NCBI GenBank assembly: GCA_003427395.1
Contig: BFEA01000045.1
Coordinates: forward strand, 2,058,090 to 2,095,339
Reading direction: 5' to 3'
From: Chara braunii
Taxonomy: Eukaryota > Streptophyta > Charophyceae > Charales > Characeae
DNA: 37,250 nucleotides
Shown here: positions 1 through 11,835 of the stretch, one piece after another
Layout: the number at the start of each line of letters is the position of its first letter
Position numbering within the stretch: the stretch's first letter is position 1
Made by a program: the position numbers and the translations under genes
The notes under the pieces: model-generated
Database searches by the model: none
Told to the model about the DNA's origin: nothing
The model's input: only the letters and a program-made list of their open reading frames with translations

Positions 1-113
1 AGACTGTTTGAGTTACTTTGAGCCTGCTTTCAGTACATGTTGAGTTTGTTGTGCTCTATATGTGCATTTGAGTCTGTGTGAGTACTTTGACTGATCTTTG
101 CCATGTTTTTTTA

Positions 114-147
114 TGCGGGCGTAGCCCGCACCGCCCGCACCACGGGC
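114..147. repeat. Pair of GC-rich hairpins at the left edge
   Basis: TGCGGGC (114-120) pairs perfectly with GCCCGCA (124-130) across a three-base loop. It is followed by GCCCG (133-137) pairing with CGGGC (143-147). A T-run precedes the first hairpin. No gene is visible in bases 1-157, and the function is unknown. Confidence 0.5.
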
Positions 148-157
148 GCTAAGCTAG

Positions 158-686
158 TATAAACTGTTGCCGTACGGCACACAGGCCTACCAAAATACCC
201 CAAGTCCACTCCTTCGCCTTCGGACCAAACTCACGACTGCCGACCTATGGCGCCCGCCGCTCATAGGGCCTGACTCCGTACACGATTGTCAACCTTCCGC
301 ATCTACCGCGCAGAGTTCATCACTTGCGTTCTATTTTCTCTAGCACACCCCAATCACTGCCCAAAGCAACACCACTTCTGATGACGCATGTCGTATGAAC
401 GCAGATGTATCATGGTCACTTCAATAAAAGGAAAACTTTTCCTAGTTTTAATCAAAGCAAAAAATTTGGTCGGCGGAAACGCCAACTCTATAGCATCAAA
501 ATAAGAATCATCACGCGCGCTTCAAAATTGCGCGCCCACACACCCATTGCTTCTAATCAACCATTCAGTCAGCGTGAACAAAACGCAACCGCAACTCGTC
601 CAGTGTACTCAAATTTCAAACCAAACCTATTTTCTGTCACTTGCAAAAAAACAGGGCGAATACCCTTGTAAGGGTATGCGCCGACA
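158..686 (-). repeat. LTR-like repeat, copy 1 (truncated)
   Basis: About 530 bp are closely similar to 13,226-13,756, with scattered substitutions. Similarity starts abruptly at TATAAACTGT (158) and stops at CGACA (686), exactly where the second copy stops. The shared right end, read on the minus strand, begins TGTCGGCGC, as an LTR beginning with TG would. Copy 2 continues leftwards to a minus-strand primer binding site, so copy 1 is read as an LTR fragment in the same orientation. An 88-codon ORF inside (405-671) also occurs in copy 2 (13,473-13,739), but it resembles no known protein and is not called a gene. No clear polypurine tract adjoins position 687, so whether both copies belong to one element is open. 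Confidence 0.6.
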
Positions 687-3600
687 GTTTACCGGACCTT
701 ATTAAGCGACGTCCCCGTCGTTTCGAATAATCAGAAGCTATCAAAACATTCATAACTCCAAATGCTGACGAGAAAAGTTTCAATCCGCTCGGCGAACTTG
801 ACTCCGTTTGAGGATTTTATCAAATGACCCTCGATCACAACTAATCACTACCAGAGCTTCAACCCGGGTCTCCTGTGACCATGCCTTGGTCACCGGGATA
901 CTTGGTCCGTACTACAGTGTTAAGCTTGTTCCAAGTAGTCATTGATAATCCTCTCCCTTTGTCCTAGACACCAGTTGGCTTATCGTTGGGTGTCCTGTTT
1001 AGTCAACGTCCTGCGTGCAGGGTCATAACTTAGGACGAGGGCTATAACCGAGACCTTTTGAAGGCACTATCGCCTTCCTAACAAGACATCCACAAAAATA
1101 TACATTTTTTATCACAGATTCCTCCTGCAGTCTAGTACAGGAAGTCCAAGTCTCCATCTTGGCCCACCATAGTCTGGTTGATCGAGCCAGATCTACGGCC
1201 CGCTGCATTGTTATATTAGCGGCAGTGCCCTCGTTGGTTGCGCAACGATAGGCAGTTTTTCCTGATAAACACTTTATCAGAACTCTAAAAAAAACACGAC
1301 AGACTCGACTCTTATCCCTCCGACATCCCGCGGAAATAAGACTCTCTGAGGCGGCCACAACCCTCAAGCCTTATCCTTTGGTGAGTCGTGGTCCCGCTGC
1401 CAGGTTTGCTCCGGTCAACAGCCCTCGCTGAGAGTTAGGTTCTACAGTTCCAGCGATGCTAAGTATAGCCCCCTAGCTTGACCCCACAAAATATGTCCCT
1501 TAGACTGACTTCATTATGGTCTGAAACTTTCCTTCAAAAAGTCTTTAGAACAATTAAAGGACCACATACCGACTGCCCACGGGACTACGTGAACGGATAG
1601 TCCCTTTCTCAACCATTCCAACAAATTTCTCAGTAATTCCACAAGGTCGTGTCTCCCTTACTTTGATTAGAGTAGGTAAGGTCACACGTCTTTTAGAGAC
1701 ATCTCTCAAAATGTCTTCCAGAATTCCATCATAATTGCCAAAAGTTTCCATCCATAATTCTTACAAAATTTTTGGCCTTTCCTTGTCAGACTTTATCATT
1801 CAAACCGCTGTCCATGTCATTTCAAATTATGTAACCACTTTCCACTTTTGAAGGGGACTTTCTCATAAAATCTCACAATCACCTCCCATATGGAAGGAAG
1901 TCAATCATAAAACACTCGTCACTGAGAGACCAACTTGTGGGTCCTCATCTCAGCTCAATAATTAACATTCTGCATGGACAAGCATTTAAGTCTCAAAAGA
2001 CTCATAAATCCCTTAGGATTCTTACACATTTTCAGAAAACGAACTGCGTCCCCTTTACTCATACTCGAGTCTATTGTCTGTCCGTAGGTAGATTGCGCAA
2101 GTACACCAAAGAGTAGACGGTTTACACATTTCACATTCACACAACATACGAGATGCATTCTGTACACCCCTCACAAAAAATCATAATATGTCAGGATAAA
2201 CCCACACATGTGAGAGTGATAGTGGTCGTCAGACAAAGAAGTAGTCTCAAGTCTTTATTATGTGTAGAGTTAAAATATCTCAACTTAAAAGGAACCAAAA
2301 TAGCCTCAAAGCCACGCACCTATTTAAAGTTAAGCAACCTCAACTCAAAGATGAGCATGATAATCCTTGCCTTAGAGTCAGTCTGTCTTATCAGTTCCTT
2401 ACCGGACCTTATTGCTAAACTCTCATTCGCTTTCTAAAATTTTATCTCTTCCAATGATCCTGATCATACAATAATAATAATAATATATATTGTAATGGTA
2501 TGTATCGTAATGGAGAAGTAATAATTATGAATAAATAATGATTCCATGATTAAGTTAAATTTCTCAACCATGAAGGTTTTCAAATGCAACAATAATAAAA
2601 TAATTATATTATAATTTTTGAGGTTTTGACAGAAATATACTGTGTCGAGGGGCAGTGTAACCCTTTCTCAAAGGTGTAACATCTTATTCCTGAGCCCCGA
2701 TCAAGGATGAAGCCTCACTGCATCTCCCTCCGATTCCAGCATTTGCACCTTGTAGACCCTTACCGATAAAGTAGACAACCTCACCATACATACTCTGGGA
2801 TGATTTGTCCCTTCGTATGCAGATGAACCTACTTAACATAAAAATAGTTGGGGATTCACCCCCTACCTCTCTGCGGCATGTAGTAGTTGTTTCCCCCATA
2901 GGCCATGGTCTAACAAAACTCAAACACTTTCGTCCTATTCAGTAGTAGTGTAGTCACCTCACCACAAAGATTAGATGACAACACCCCACTGTGGGCCATG
3001 AATATAATTCTGGCAAAGGTCTCACTACTACCTACAAGACAAAATTATAATTTTTACAAAGCTATCTCTCAGGGAACAATAACATAGGGTTGCAACTTTC
3101 TTTAGGGTAGACTTCACACATTGACCACTTTCTTGTGAAATTTACTTTCCCAAGGAACTGGTCACTTCATTCACCTCCGAATCCGCATCGAACATGGATT
3201 CTATGTAACATTCCTAACCCCTTTAAAACGATCAACTCATGCATACAGGAAAGACAAAATAGATATAGATAAAACAAATCTAAAAGAGTTATACATAAGT
3301 AGAATAAAATTAGACAGATGACTCATGTAGCTAGTCATAGATGAATAAGACTCAGATAAATAACATCAAGCACATAGTCTTATATGAGTCGACATTTAAA
3401 TATGCTTACTTAAAAGAAAATTTTTGATGCAGATGGATGAATAGATTCAAAAGTTTAATATCAAATTGATAAACTAAAATGCTTAAATGAGAATGTTTAT
3501 GACTTTTCCTCATGAGAGTCCTTAGATAAGAAGAAAATACATCTTTCTTAGCTAAGCTATTTGCCATCGCTAGCGTACTGTGATATTGCCATGACAACTT

Positions 3601-3872
3601 AGATAGCTCATCGACATTATTAAAGTACCAAAGATCCTTTCTTGGGTAACCGAATATGCAGAGTCGCATCAAATGCGAACGACGATCAGTGCATAGCATC
3701 GTCTGTATTGCTTCGTGGTACCTTGATCTGCAAATGTATAACTGCAGTTGTTACTACTCATCACCCACTTACCTAACGCCATTAACAAAATTTATCGTTT
3801 TGCGTAGATCATCAGCCTGCACTTAACCTGGGTTCGTTTTCTAAGGACTCCGGACTATATGTGAAACAACTT
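687..3872. other. Intergenic, no gene recognised
   Basis: All ORFs here are short and resemble no known family. Base composition changes along the stretch, with an AT-rich part around 2,450-2,650 that includes a short AAT repeat near 2,468. Another AT-rich part lies around 3,240-3,440. If the two LTR-like copies bound one element, this would be internal sequence of that element. Confidence 0.5.
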
Positions 3873-4141
3873 CAGGTGGTTATGGCACCACCTGTCGTGC
3901 GCATCGGTCCCGCACGGGGGGGACCCTTCCAGCCGCTTCACGCAGGATTTTGCAGGACTTCGTCGTAGAGCGGGGTTTGCCGCTCCGGCCGAGTGCGCCA
4001 GCCGTACCTCTCGCGAACCCCTACGACAAGACAGGGTCACGCGAGACACTGCTTACCTCCACCTGCGGGAGCTGTCACCATCCCTTAGGTGGACGTATCC
4101 CCGTCGAGCTACTGAACCGCATGCGAAGGCTTCTCGTATGC
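3873..4141. repeat. Block of consecutive hairpins
   Basis: Six perfect or near-perfect hairpins follow each other. They are CAGGTGGT/ACCACCTG (3873-3880, 3887-3894), CGTGCG/CGCACG (3896-3901, 3911-3916) and GAGCGG/CCGCTC (3968-3973, 3980-3985). Next come TCTCGCG/CGCGAGA (4009-4015, 4040-4046), with an inner ACCC/GGGT, and TCCACCT/AGGTGGA (4058-4064, 4087-4093), with an inner GGGA/TCCC. The last is the near-palindrome 4119-4141, starting GCATGCGAAG. The density suggests a structured RNA or a product of palindrome-forming DNA repair. No known RNA family is recognised. Confidence 0.55.
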
Positions 4142-4382
4142 AATCGCAGAGGTGACCCAGCCGATGACGTTTCTCGTTTGCTGTAGCATAGGGGGTACGC
4201 GCGGTCAACGCCCAAAATCGAACCCTCACGCGAATCGACGCACTGGGGGGCTGAGGTCCCAAACGCGACTCGTCGTCGGTCGATTAGGACGCATCACACT
4301 TACCACGCGTTATACCACAACACTCACACACATGGAAGGATACAAAACAAATAACACAACAACACAACAACACTCCTAGTCC

Positions 4383-4497
4383 CTTCAGTATCCGACCCAT
4401 AACCTTCTGAAGCGAGAGTCGGATAGGCATCGCTCACTGAACTTAACATAAAAAATTGGGCGGACGCATGACCTTCTCATATTGATCAGTCATGCGT
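4383..4497. repeat. Possible pseudoknot followed by a 9-bp hairpin
   Basis: CTTCAG (4383-4388) can pair with CTGAAG (4407-4412), and TATCCGAC (4389-4396) with GTCGGATA (4418-4425). The order is a-b-a'-b', which is the topology of an H-type pseudoknot. Downstream, ACGCATGAC (4464-4472) pairs perfectly with GTCATGCGT (4489-4497). These extend the structured block to the left. Whether any of it is transcribed cannot be seen. Confidence 0.4.
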
Positions 4498-5514
4498 GCA
4501 TATGCGAGCATTTGCACTGATGGGGTACCGCGTAGTACTCGTAATCACGCGACCTTTAATAATCTCGAGGGTCATGTTCGACAATCAAGTGTCGGGTGAT
4601 AAGCGCTTTGAGGGGTTAGTCTCTCGACGCTAGACAATCGTCACGACGGTTGGTCTCCACACCCTCTTCTGCACCCTGTGAAGAAAACGTGGTACACAGG
4701 TTCCAACTTGTGGTGACAGTCGACTCGTGGCCTAGGAGGCAAGCTCCATCATTCAGGGTTTTGAGAGAAATCAAGGGGTTTGACTTTGACGGCTGCCACG
4801 GACTATAACGTCCAACTATAAAATTGTAAAAGCAAAAAGTATGAAAGGAGAATCTCCTTTTTTCCTCAAAGTATAATCTGTTCAACCCTTGCACACGGTC
4901 ACAATAAGTCGCACGAACATTCGACGAGTATGTATGTACATATATATAGAAGGTCATAAATATCTGACGATCACTTCTCACAATACAGTGGGATTCCTCT
5001 CAACCATATATACTTAAGTGATCGTAGGCAGTCAAATCCAAAGTCCGGATCACCAAACATACCTGCAATCACATCAAAGATTCAACCAAGTGTCCATGCA
5101 TTACACGGGGTCAACTTCAACCATTCTTTGCGCTCACACCCCTCGCTTTAGCCATACAAGCCTCACTCTTTGTGCAACTCTCAAAATAAAATACTCAACA
5201 TCTTTATCAAATGACCATTCAATTAAAGTCCGGGTAAAAACTCAACAAAACAAATCAAACCACAGGGCTAAAGCCTTTAGGTTGAGTAGCAAGAGTGGAT
5301 TAGAGATGAGCCGGAAACCGACCTGCTATCAAAGGATAACGGAAAAGTGACCCTTTGAAGGATCAAGCTGAACAGATCAAACCTTCAATCAAATGCGAAA
5401 ACCTGCATCACAGTACAGGCCAAAGAGAACCACTACTATGTTCAAGCCAAATGGAGAGTACTCCCCAACTCCTCTACTAACTTTACTTTCAGCTTCCCTT
5501 ACCAAGTCACTGAG
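4498..5514. other. Intergenic, nothing recognised
   Basis: There is no convincing ORF, RNA gene or repeat. The longest ORFs, 121 codons on minus at 4,616-4,981 and 110 on plus at 5,018-5,350, have random-looking composition and no motif. Confidence 0.5.
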
Positions 5515-5728
5515 AATTTCGGCAGCACCTCCCATGTTCAGGGTGGATTTGTCAAGTATCTCCTAGCGAAAAATATTCTAACTCCTCAAATTCTACGAAA
5601 TTTCGGCAGCGTTTCCCGTAGGAAAAGTGCCTTCTCAGAATTTCTAAGGGTCTAAAAATGACTAAGTCTTTTAGATCTGTAGAAATTTCGGCAGCGGTTC
5701 CTGTAGGAACAGGAGGCTGCCAAAATTT
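5515..5728. repeat. Three spaced TTTCGGCAGC hairpin units
   Basis: The word AATTTCGGCAGC occurs at 5515-5526, 5599-5610 and 5684-5695, spaced about 84 bp. In the third unit the arm 5683-5695 pairs with 5716-5728 at 12 of 13 positions, and an inner GTTCCT/AGGAAC (5697-5702, 5705-5710) pairs perfectly. In the second unit the matching inner stem is TTTCC/GGAAA, so the inner arms differ between units but stay complementary. The first unit is weakly structured. No protein is encoded. Confidence 0.55.
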
Positions 5729-6115
5729 ATACAAAGTTGAAAATAGAAAGACAATGCAAAGCCATACTTGGGACTAACTTCTGAAACTTGTTTGATAGTT
5801 AGGATTGAAGATAGTTTACACGACCTTCTTTCAGAAGATGGTATCGTGAGCTACCGTCAACTCTGACTCCAAGTAAGGTCAGCCCTATCTTTATCCCAAA
5901 CTCTCCCTCCCATCATCCATCTCATCTACCTATAGCTCCAACACTCAGCGAGCATATAAAGCAACTAAGCTATCAAAAAAGATGCCCAAGGCGAGTGCCC
6001 GAAAACATGCATAAACAAACATCTCTCTTAGTCCCACATCAGTTTTAATCCAAATAGTTTATTATTCTCTCAATTTTTTTTGCCCTCAGTAGACTCAATT
6101 TCCTATGACATAGGA

Positions 6116-7425
6116 TCAGACCGTCCCAACTTAGGGGTACGCCTGACCTGCCTAAGCAAATGTCTAGGGTACGCACAACTAGACTGCCCCAACTTAGGGG
6201 TATGCCTAACTTACATGACTGAAACGTATGTCCAGACTGCCCCAACTTAGGGGTATGCCCGACCCAACATAAACTGTGTACATAAAGCATATGACCAGAC
6301 CGCCCTAACTTAAGGGTACGCCTGGCTTCTGCTTAACTGACGATATGAGGCATATGACTAGACTGTCCTAACTTAAGGGTATGTCTAGTCATCCTTAAAC
6401 GAAGTTTATGTAGGGCATAGGGTTAGACTGCCCCAACTTAGGGGTATGCCTAATCTGCCTAAACAAGTATGAACAACGAATAGTCAGACCGCCCTAACTT
6501 AAGGGTACGTCCAACCTACATAACATCAACGACAAGAGCATATCACTAGGCCGCCCCAACTTAGGGGTACGCCTAGTTAGCCTAAGCAGTTTAAGTTACA
6601 ATAAGGCAAATACGACCAGACCGCCCTAACTTAAGGGTACACCTGATCTACCTAAACAAGTTACAGACAATGTATGACTAAGCCGCCCCAACTTAGGGGC
6701 ACGCTTAGCCTCCGTAACAACAGTTCAAACAACCATAAATACTCAGTACAAACTTTACAATTTCCTTCCTTCTTAGGCAGATGATACGACTTACCCAACT
6801 TAGGGAGACATCCAACCCTGCCTTGTGTTTAAAAAGAAAAAATAAAAGAGGATTTATACTAGCTCTCTGCCCCTTTTGTATTATCACGAGCAAAGGACTG
6901 GACCGCCCTAACTTAAGGATACGCTCAGTCTGCCCGGGTTACCTTCACGTTATATTCTTCATTTATCTCCCTTATCTTTTTGTTCTACCTGATTTACTGA
7001 CCGACTTTCCCAACTTAGGGTGGCCGGTCTGCCAGATAATATAAGTTCATATAATGTATGTATCAAATTTTATACTTTGGTTGACCATTAAGTTGACAGC
7101 TCATGACTAAGCCTCCTCAACTTAGGGGTACGCTTAGTCTTATGCCCTTGTCCCCCTTAGAAGAAAACACACACAGAACAGGGTGTACCCAACTTAGAAT
7201 ATCCCCAGCTCTGTTTTTAGAAACCCAAAAGAAACATCAGGATTCTGAGTCTTCCCAACTTAGGGTGCCCGTCCTCCTGTTCAGAAACCCCACAAAAAAA
7301 ACAATGACTGTTCCGTCCAACTTAGGATAGGCCCAGTCCAAAAAAAGATCATACATTCAGCTGCGCAAACAAAAATAAAACACAACACTGAACCCACTCA
7401 ACTCAGAGGGATTCAGTCTTGTGTT
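6116..7425. repeat. Array of about 18 hairpin units with a conserved CAACTTAG core
   Basis: Units recur every 52-70 bp from 6,116 to about 6,710, then at wider intervals to 7,425. The core is CCCCAACTTAGGGG or CCCTAACTTAAGGG, in which C4/G11 and T4/A11 change together and keep the inner stem. Outer arms vary between units but often pair: ATGACTAGAC/GTCTAGTCAT (6354-6363, 6383-6392), ACTAGGC/GCCTAGT (6545-6551, 6571-6577), CTAAGC/GCTTAG (6678-6683, 6703-6708), GACTAAGC/GCTTAGTC (7105-7112, 7132-7139), GACTG/CAGTC (6896-6900, 6926-6930) and GACCG/CGGTC (6999-7003, 7025-7029). The last unit pairs 13 of 14 bases (7379-7392 with 7412-7425). Some units, for example those near 6,235 and 6,790, pair poorly. 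The identity of the array is unknown; a structured non-coding RNA or a hairpin-type mobile or satellite sequence are both possible. Confidence 0.7.
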
Positions 7426-9540
7426 GACCCGGTCGAACGCATGCAAAACACCTTCTTCCCGCCTTTCCCTTTTTTCCCTTTTCTTAATTCAAACATATCA
7501 AATATCTGACTTGTACACAAATTCATTCCTTTCAGTTCACAGTGGTTCCGAAAATAAAAAACGAACAGAAATAAAGTTAAAAATAAATAGTTTTTATCAT
7601 AATCTCAGTCAAAAGGTAATGGATTTAGGGGAATGCGGGATCACACGAGTAAATCGCAGTTATACCTGAGTGTTCCCTGCCTCCAGAACCCCGCATGGGC
7701 TCCGACAGAGCTCCCGCAATCAGTGGGTAGACCTCCCACAAGGTCTTGCTGCGATCCTGCGGGTTGCAATCCCGCCTGCCGCCTTCCTCTCGTAACCTCA
7801 GACTAGACTTAGAGTAAGAAGGATAGAAGAAGATAGGCTAGACTCTCGATATCCAAGAGTGGGACAACTCAACTCACAGTGAGAGGGCCTTGGAATCTTG
7901 AACCTCCGGAGGGCCCCACAATGGTGGTCAAAAGTGCAGCAATGCCGCTAATACTGAATTCAGAATGCAGATTCTCGATTCCCTGGCGGTTCCCCAAATC
8001 ACAGCAGCGACCCCTCTTAGTTAAACCCAAGCCCTCCACGGCCGTTCCTTTGCCCCCTGGCTAGTCCGTTTGGCGGGATGGCCGTGCCTCAGCCAATAGG
8101 TAGGCATACAATCCCTTAGCTCCTCTCCATGCTATTTCCTGCAACAATTCGTGCAACACGCCGCTAAAATGACGACCCGAAACAACTTGTAGTAGTCTGT
8201 GCACAGTCGAACGTACTAACAACAACTATCCCAGCAACACAATTTGAGCATACCACTCAATCTTGCTCCGCCTATAGCGCTTCGTGGGTCAAACTGTATC
8301 TGACCACGACTCAAGACATAAGCAGCAACTCCATGATACAACCGTTTCCCTCTTCTCCTTGCCAACTGCATAGCTAGCTGACTATGCAGCAGACGGCTGC
8401 GCATAGACACCAGCCGACGCCCAATGGAAGCCGCTCACACAACCCAATACAGTCTGTTGTATCGGCTTACCGGATAACAATGAATCACTTCTTAATAACC
8501 CAGCCACTCCATCGAGCTCGTATCTTAAAATGCACTGGTCACAACTCAGTAATACGTCACAGATCATGTCTCACAGAAATGTTACTCAGCAGACCCAGCA
8601 GCGGTATAGTCAGCCTGTGTTTCCTTAGCATCCAGTGGCTGATGCCAAGACTTGTGGCAGCTGCAGTAGCCATTATAACATAAGCATCAATAGGGCAACA
8701 CAACCAGTCTCATCGGTAGTGTACAACAGTCTTCCATTTGCGTAGCATACTGGCAGCAAGGCCTGGAAGGCGTCCTGGCGAATTGCAGTAAGAGTTCGCT
8801 GCCTTTGTGGTCCGTCCCTCACTACTTCGCTCAATAGGCTGAGCGGTATGTCGGCCAGCAGTAGACCTTCAATCCTTCGTTTGCTAAAACGTACCAAGAC
8901 CGAATGAATGTTGCACTTAAAAACCGGGCGGATACATCCCCAGGCTCCCAAGCACCTTGAAGTGCGGGGCAGTAGTGTGACTTTCGGCTTGCCCGCATCG
9001 CATGTTCCACAAGGTAGGAGCTCACTACCCCTTTCTCCCTCGTCGTTGCTCATACCTACCCCTACCCCCGGCTCACAAGTTCATATGACTGCAGACTTTG
9101 TTGGGTTCGCCCGAAGTCCGGGAGACAAAAACCACGAATAGGGAGGATTATGAGGGGTCGATTGCAGTTTAGCACCTGGGATAATCCGCAGGCCGGAACT
9201 CATGATCCTGTCGAAAAACAGAAAGACACGATCCTGACAGTGGCGAGTGCGAAGTAGATCACCCAACGGACGTGGCGATGGTCCATGTAACCTGCACCTC
9301 TATTTAACGCAATCAACTCGATCGTCTTCATATATTTGATCACCACGAAACATACTCCCTCCCACAACAGATCCTGCCTTGCACCATACAGGCAAGATCA
9401 ACGTACTATTCTTTCAGCAGATGCAAGATTGGATGTACACCCGCTTCCACACCACACATCGCCTGATTATTCGATGGCCTGTTCGAACACGCAGGCCAAC
9501 AGGTAAGTCTCCAACCTCTCGGCTTGCCTCTCACTACCTA
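7426..9540. other. Intergenic, no gene recognised
   Basis: Only short ORFs of undistinguished composition are present; the longest is 126 codons on minus at 8,673-9,053. One clear hairpin, CTGCATAG/CTATGCAG, lies at 8366-8373 and 8382-8389. A T-arm-like palindrome, CGGGTTGCAATCCCG, is near 7,760 but has no tRNA around it. Confidence 0.45.
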
Positions 9541-11280
9541 CCTTTGGTGGTAAGTGCCCTCTCTCTCTCTTTCCTACACGATTGTGCACACTCCGCTCCC
9601 TTTCTTCCCTGATCGTGTGCACAACCCCGGAATCATGGCAACTAGAAACTTGAGTGAGCCCACCGTGCAACACCACCATGGCCCCAAGCAGCAACGTTGT
9701 TACCAACGAAAGATCTCGACGCCAAACAGAAGCAGCCTTATAATGAGGATGACTATCACGAGGGGAAAGAGCGGTCTGACTTACTCCGCTATTTGAACTG
9801 TGGGAAATGAGAAGGAATTAGTCGCCGAACATGAGAAAATACACTTCCGGTTTTTCCTTCCCCGTAGTTTTCATATACATTCAGCGCAGCCTCTACTAAT
9901 CACACCGGCCAAACCGCTGCCTGAAATCAAAATCCGGCCCGTCCAATCTCTCTGCAATACACTGAAACCCCCACTTCGCATCTTTACTCACCCGTTTCCG
10001 TCAAGAAACGAGCGAGATAGCAGTTTCTTTTTCCAACCGTATCTAGTCTCCCGCCACCTCCGCGCACTTATGTTTCCTACTAACTCCAAACTCACTAACT
10101 CTCTACTAAATGTGATTACAAAATCGGAGTCGCCAGGGCCAAAAATCCTCGGTTTGAGCCCTCCCTTGTCCGTTTACATCAAGAAACGGGCAAGAGTCAC
10201 ACTTATTTCCCTCACTTCTCTTTTCCTTTCCGCCATAGCTCCGCGTACTAATTTTCTCACTAACCTCCTTAAACACTGACTCTTTACTAGAACTAACCTT
10301 AAATATGGATTCGCCCGCTCTTTAAACCCCCGTTTTGATCTTTGGCTCGTCCGATCTCATCACGTATTGGGTAAGAACTTCATCTTTCCCTTTCCTTTAT
10401 TATTGGATGCACCTGGTGTAAAATCGCGCCTAGGTCCATCCCTCATTATCTCCCTGCTCGTCGCTGAGTTCCTTTGCTTTCTCCACATGCCATTGCAGCA
10501 GTTTTGATGGCCAAATCCAGTCTTTTGTCTCTCTCTGCACTCGCTTCTCCGTCTCCCACGAGCGTCTCCTCTCCAGCCTTGCCCCTTCTTTCGCTTGTTC
10601 ACTCTCACCCGCCCTCTCGTTCACCATCTTCTTCTCATCTTCTTCTCTGCTGCATGCACCTGGTGCGGCCTGCGTCCGGGTTCATGTCCCCTCCTTCGGC
10701 CCTTTCCTTCTATCTTCTTTTGCGTTCGGGCCAGCCCCAGGTTACAACGCATACTCACACTGCCCTGCGCTAAGCCCTTCAACTGTGGTGGCTGTTTTTC
10801 GGGAGACTTCGGATAGAACCAGCTATTAGGAGGTTCGGTCAGTCTTTCGCCCATATATCCAACTGCGACGAATGATTTGCACGCCAGTGCTGCCGTGAGC
10901 CTTCCCACAGTGCCATTGGCCCACTGTGCCCGGCCTAGTTTACTGCCCTTTCGGGTCCCAACCGGGCATGCTCACAGTCAAACTTCCCACAACAGATCGT
11001 GGTGGTAAGCGGCACCCCCACAGTTGTGGCGTCCCAGCCAAACACCCCACTGTGACGATGTCTTCCGCTTGGATCGGACAGGCAACGAGGGCCTGCGTCC
11101 TAGACCGAGGAACAGGGGCAGAACCTCGGCCCCCTCTCACGGAATAAGTAGTCAAACCACCAGTACCTCCGCCAATGTTGGGAAATTACGTTGTCCTGGC
11201 CAGTACCCGAAGTTTTCGGGGTTCGGACACAGGGTCGGCGATGTCCCAGAAATCATAATTTTCTTTTGCCCATGCACGAA
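9541..11280. other. Intergenic, CT-rich in part, no gene recognised
   Basis: Pyrimidine-rich tracts are common (about 9,550-9,600 and 10,380-10,680) and generate Ser/Pro-rich ORFs that are not believable genes. A plus-strand ORF of 159 codons (9,800-10,279) has no motif. Two perfect 7-bp hairpin arms, CACAGTG/CACTGTG, lie at 10,906-10,912 and 10,922-10,928. I see no RNA gene. Confidence 0.4.
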
Positions 11281-11462
11281 AGAAAAATGAAAAAAAAAGA
11301 AGGTATTTGTACTGCAATGATGTCGAGCAGGGTAGTCTAGGAGGTTGTGCTCACAGTCTTGAATGCATCTTACAACGAAGACGGTCACATTGTGAACTTG
11401 TTGTTTTCTTTTTTTTATTTCTCTTTTGTTTGTTATGTGCCCCCTGCCAACGAGGCAGGGCA

Positions 11463-11742
11463 GAATCCGTGATCTGCTCTAGCTGTGTTTCCTCAGATGA
11501 TTGCTACCCTGATGTATCCAGCCGTTTTCAAGGCCGAATCTGTGTTTTCGTTTTTTTTTTTCTTGTTTTCNTTTTCTGGAATCTGACAATCTGAATCCGT
11601 GATCTGCTCGAGCTGTGTTCCCTTAGAGGATTGTAACCCTGATCACACTGGCACTTACGGGAATGTATCTTGCCATTTTCACGGGCGAATCCGTGTTCCT
11701 GTCTTTTTTTTTTTTTTTCCGAGTTTCTGGAATCTGACAACC
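11463..11742. repeat. Tandem repeat with poly-T tracts (two units)
   Basis: GAATCCGTGATCTGCTC occurs at 11,463 and again at 11,593. Each is followed by a similar stretch that ends in a long T-run and then CTGGAATCTGACAA. The unit is about 130-150 bp. An undetermined base sits at 11,571 inside the first T-run, so this is a hard-to-assemble repeat immediately left of the artefact at 12,130. Confidence 0.6.
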
Positions 11743-11835
11743 TGGCGACGGGGCTGAGATGCCCTCACTGAGGGCACACTCACACTAACACTTCCGATAA
11801 TGTATACAACTGCAATCACGTCCAGAGCTTTGTTT

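Noticed and set aside
405-671. 88-codon ORF conserved in both LTR-like copies
   Set aside because: Conservation follows from the copies being recent duplicates; residues are basic and undistinguished, with no motif.
6116-6710. CRISPR array
   Set aside because: Spacing is regular, but the repeats are short, imperfect and hairpin-forming with variable arms, there are no cas genes, and the context is eukaryotic.
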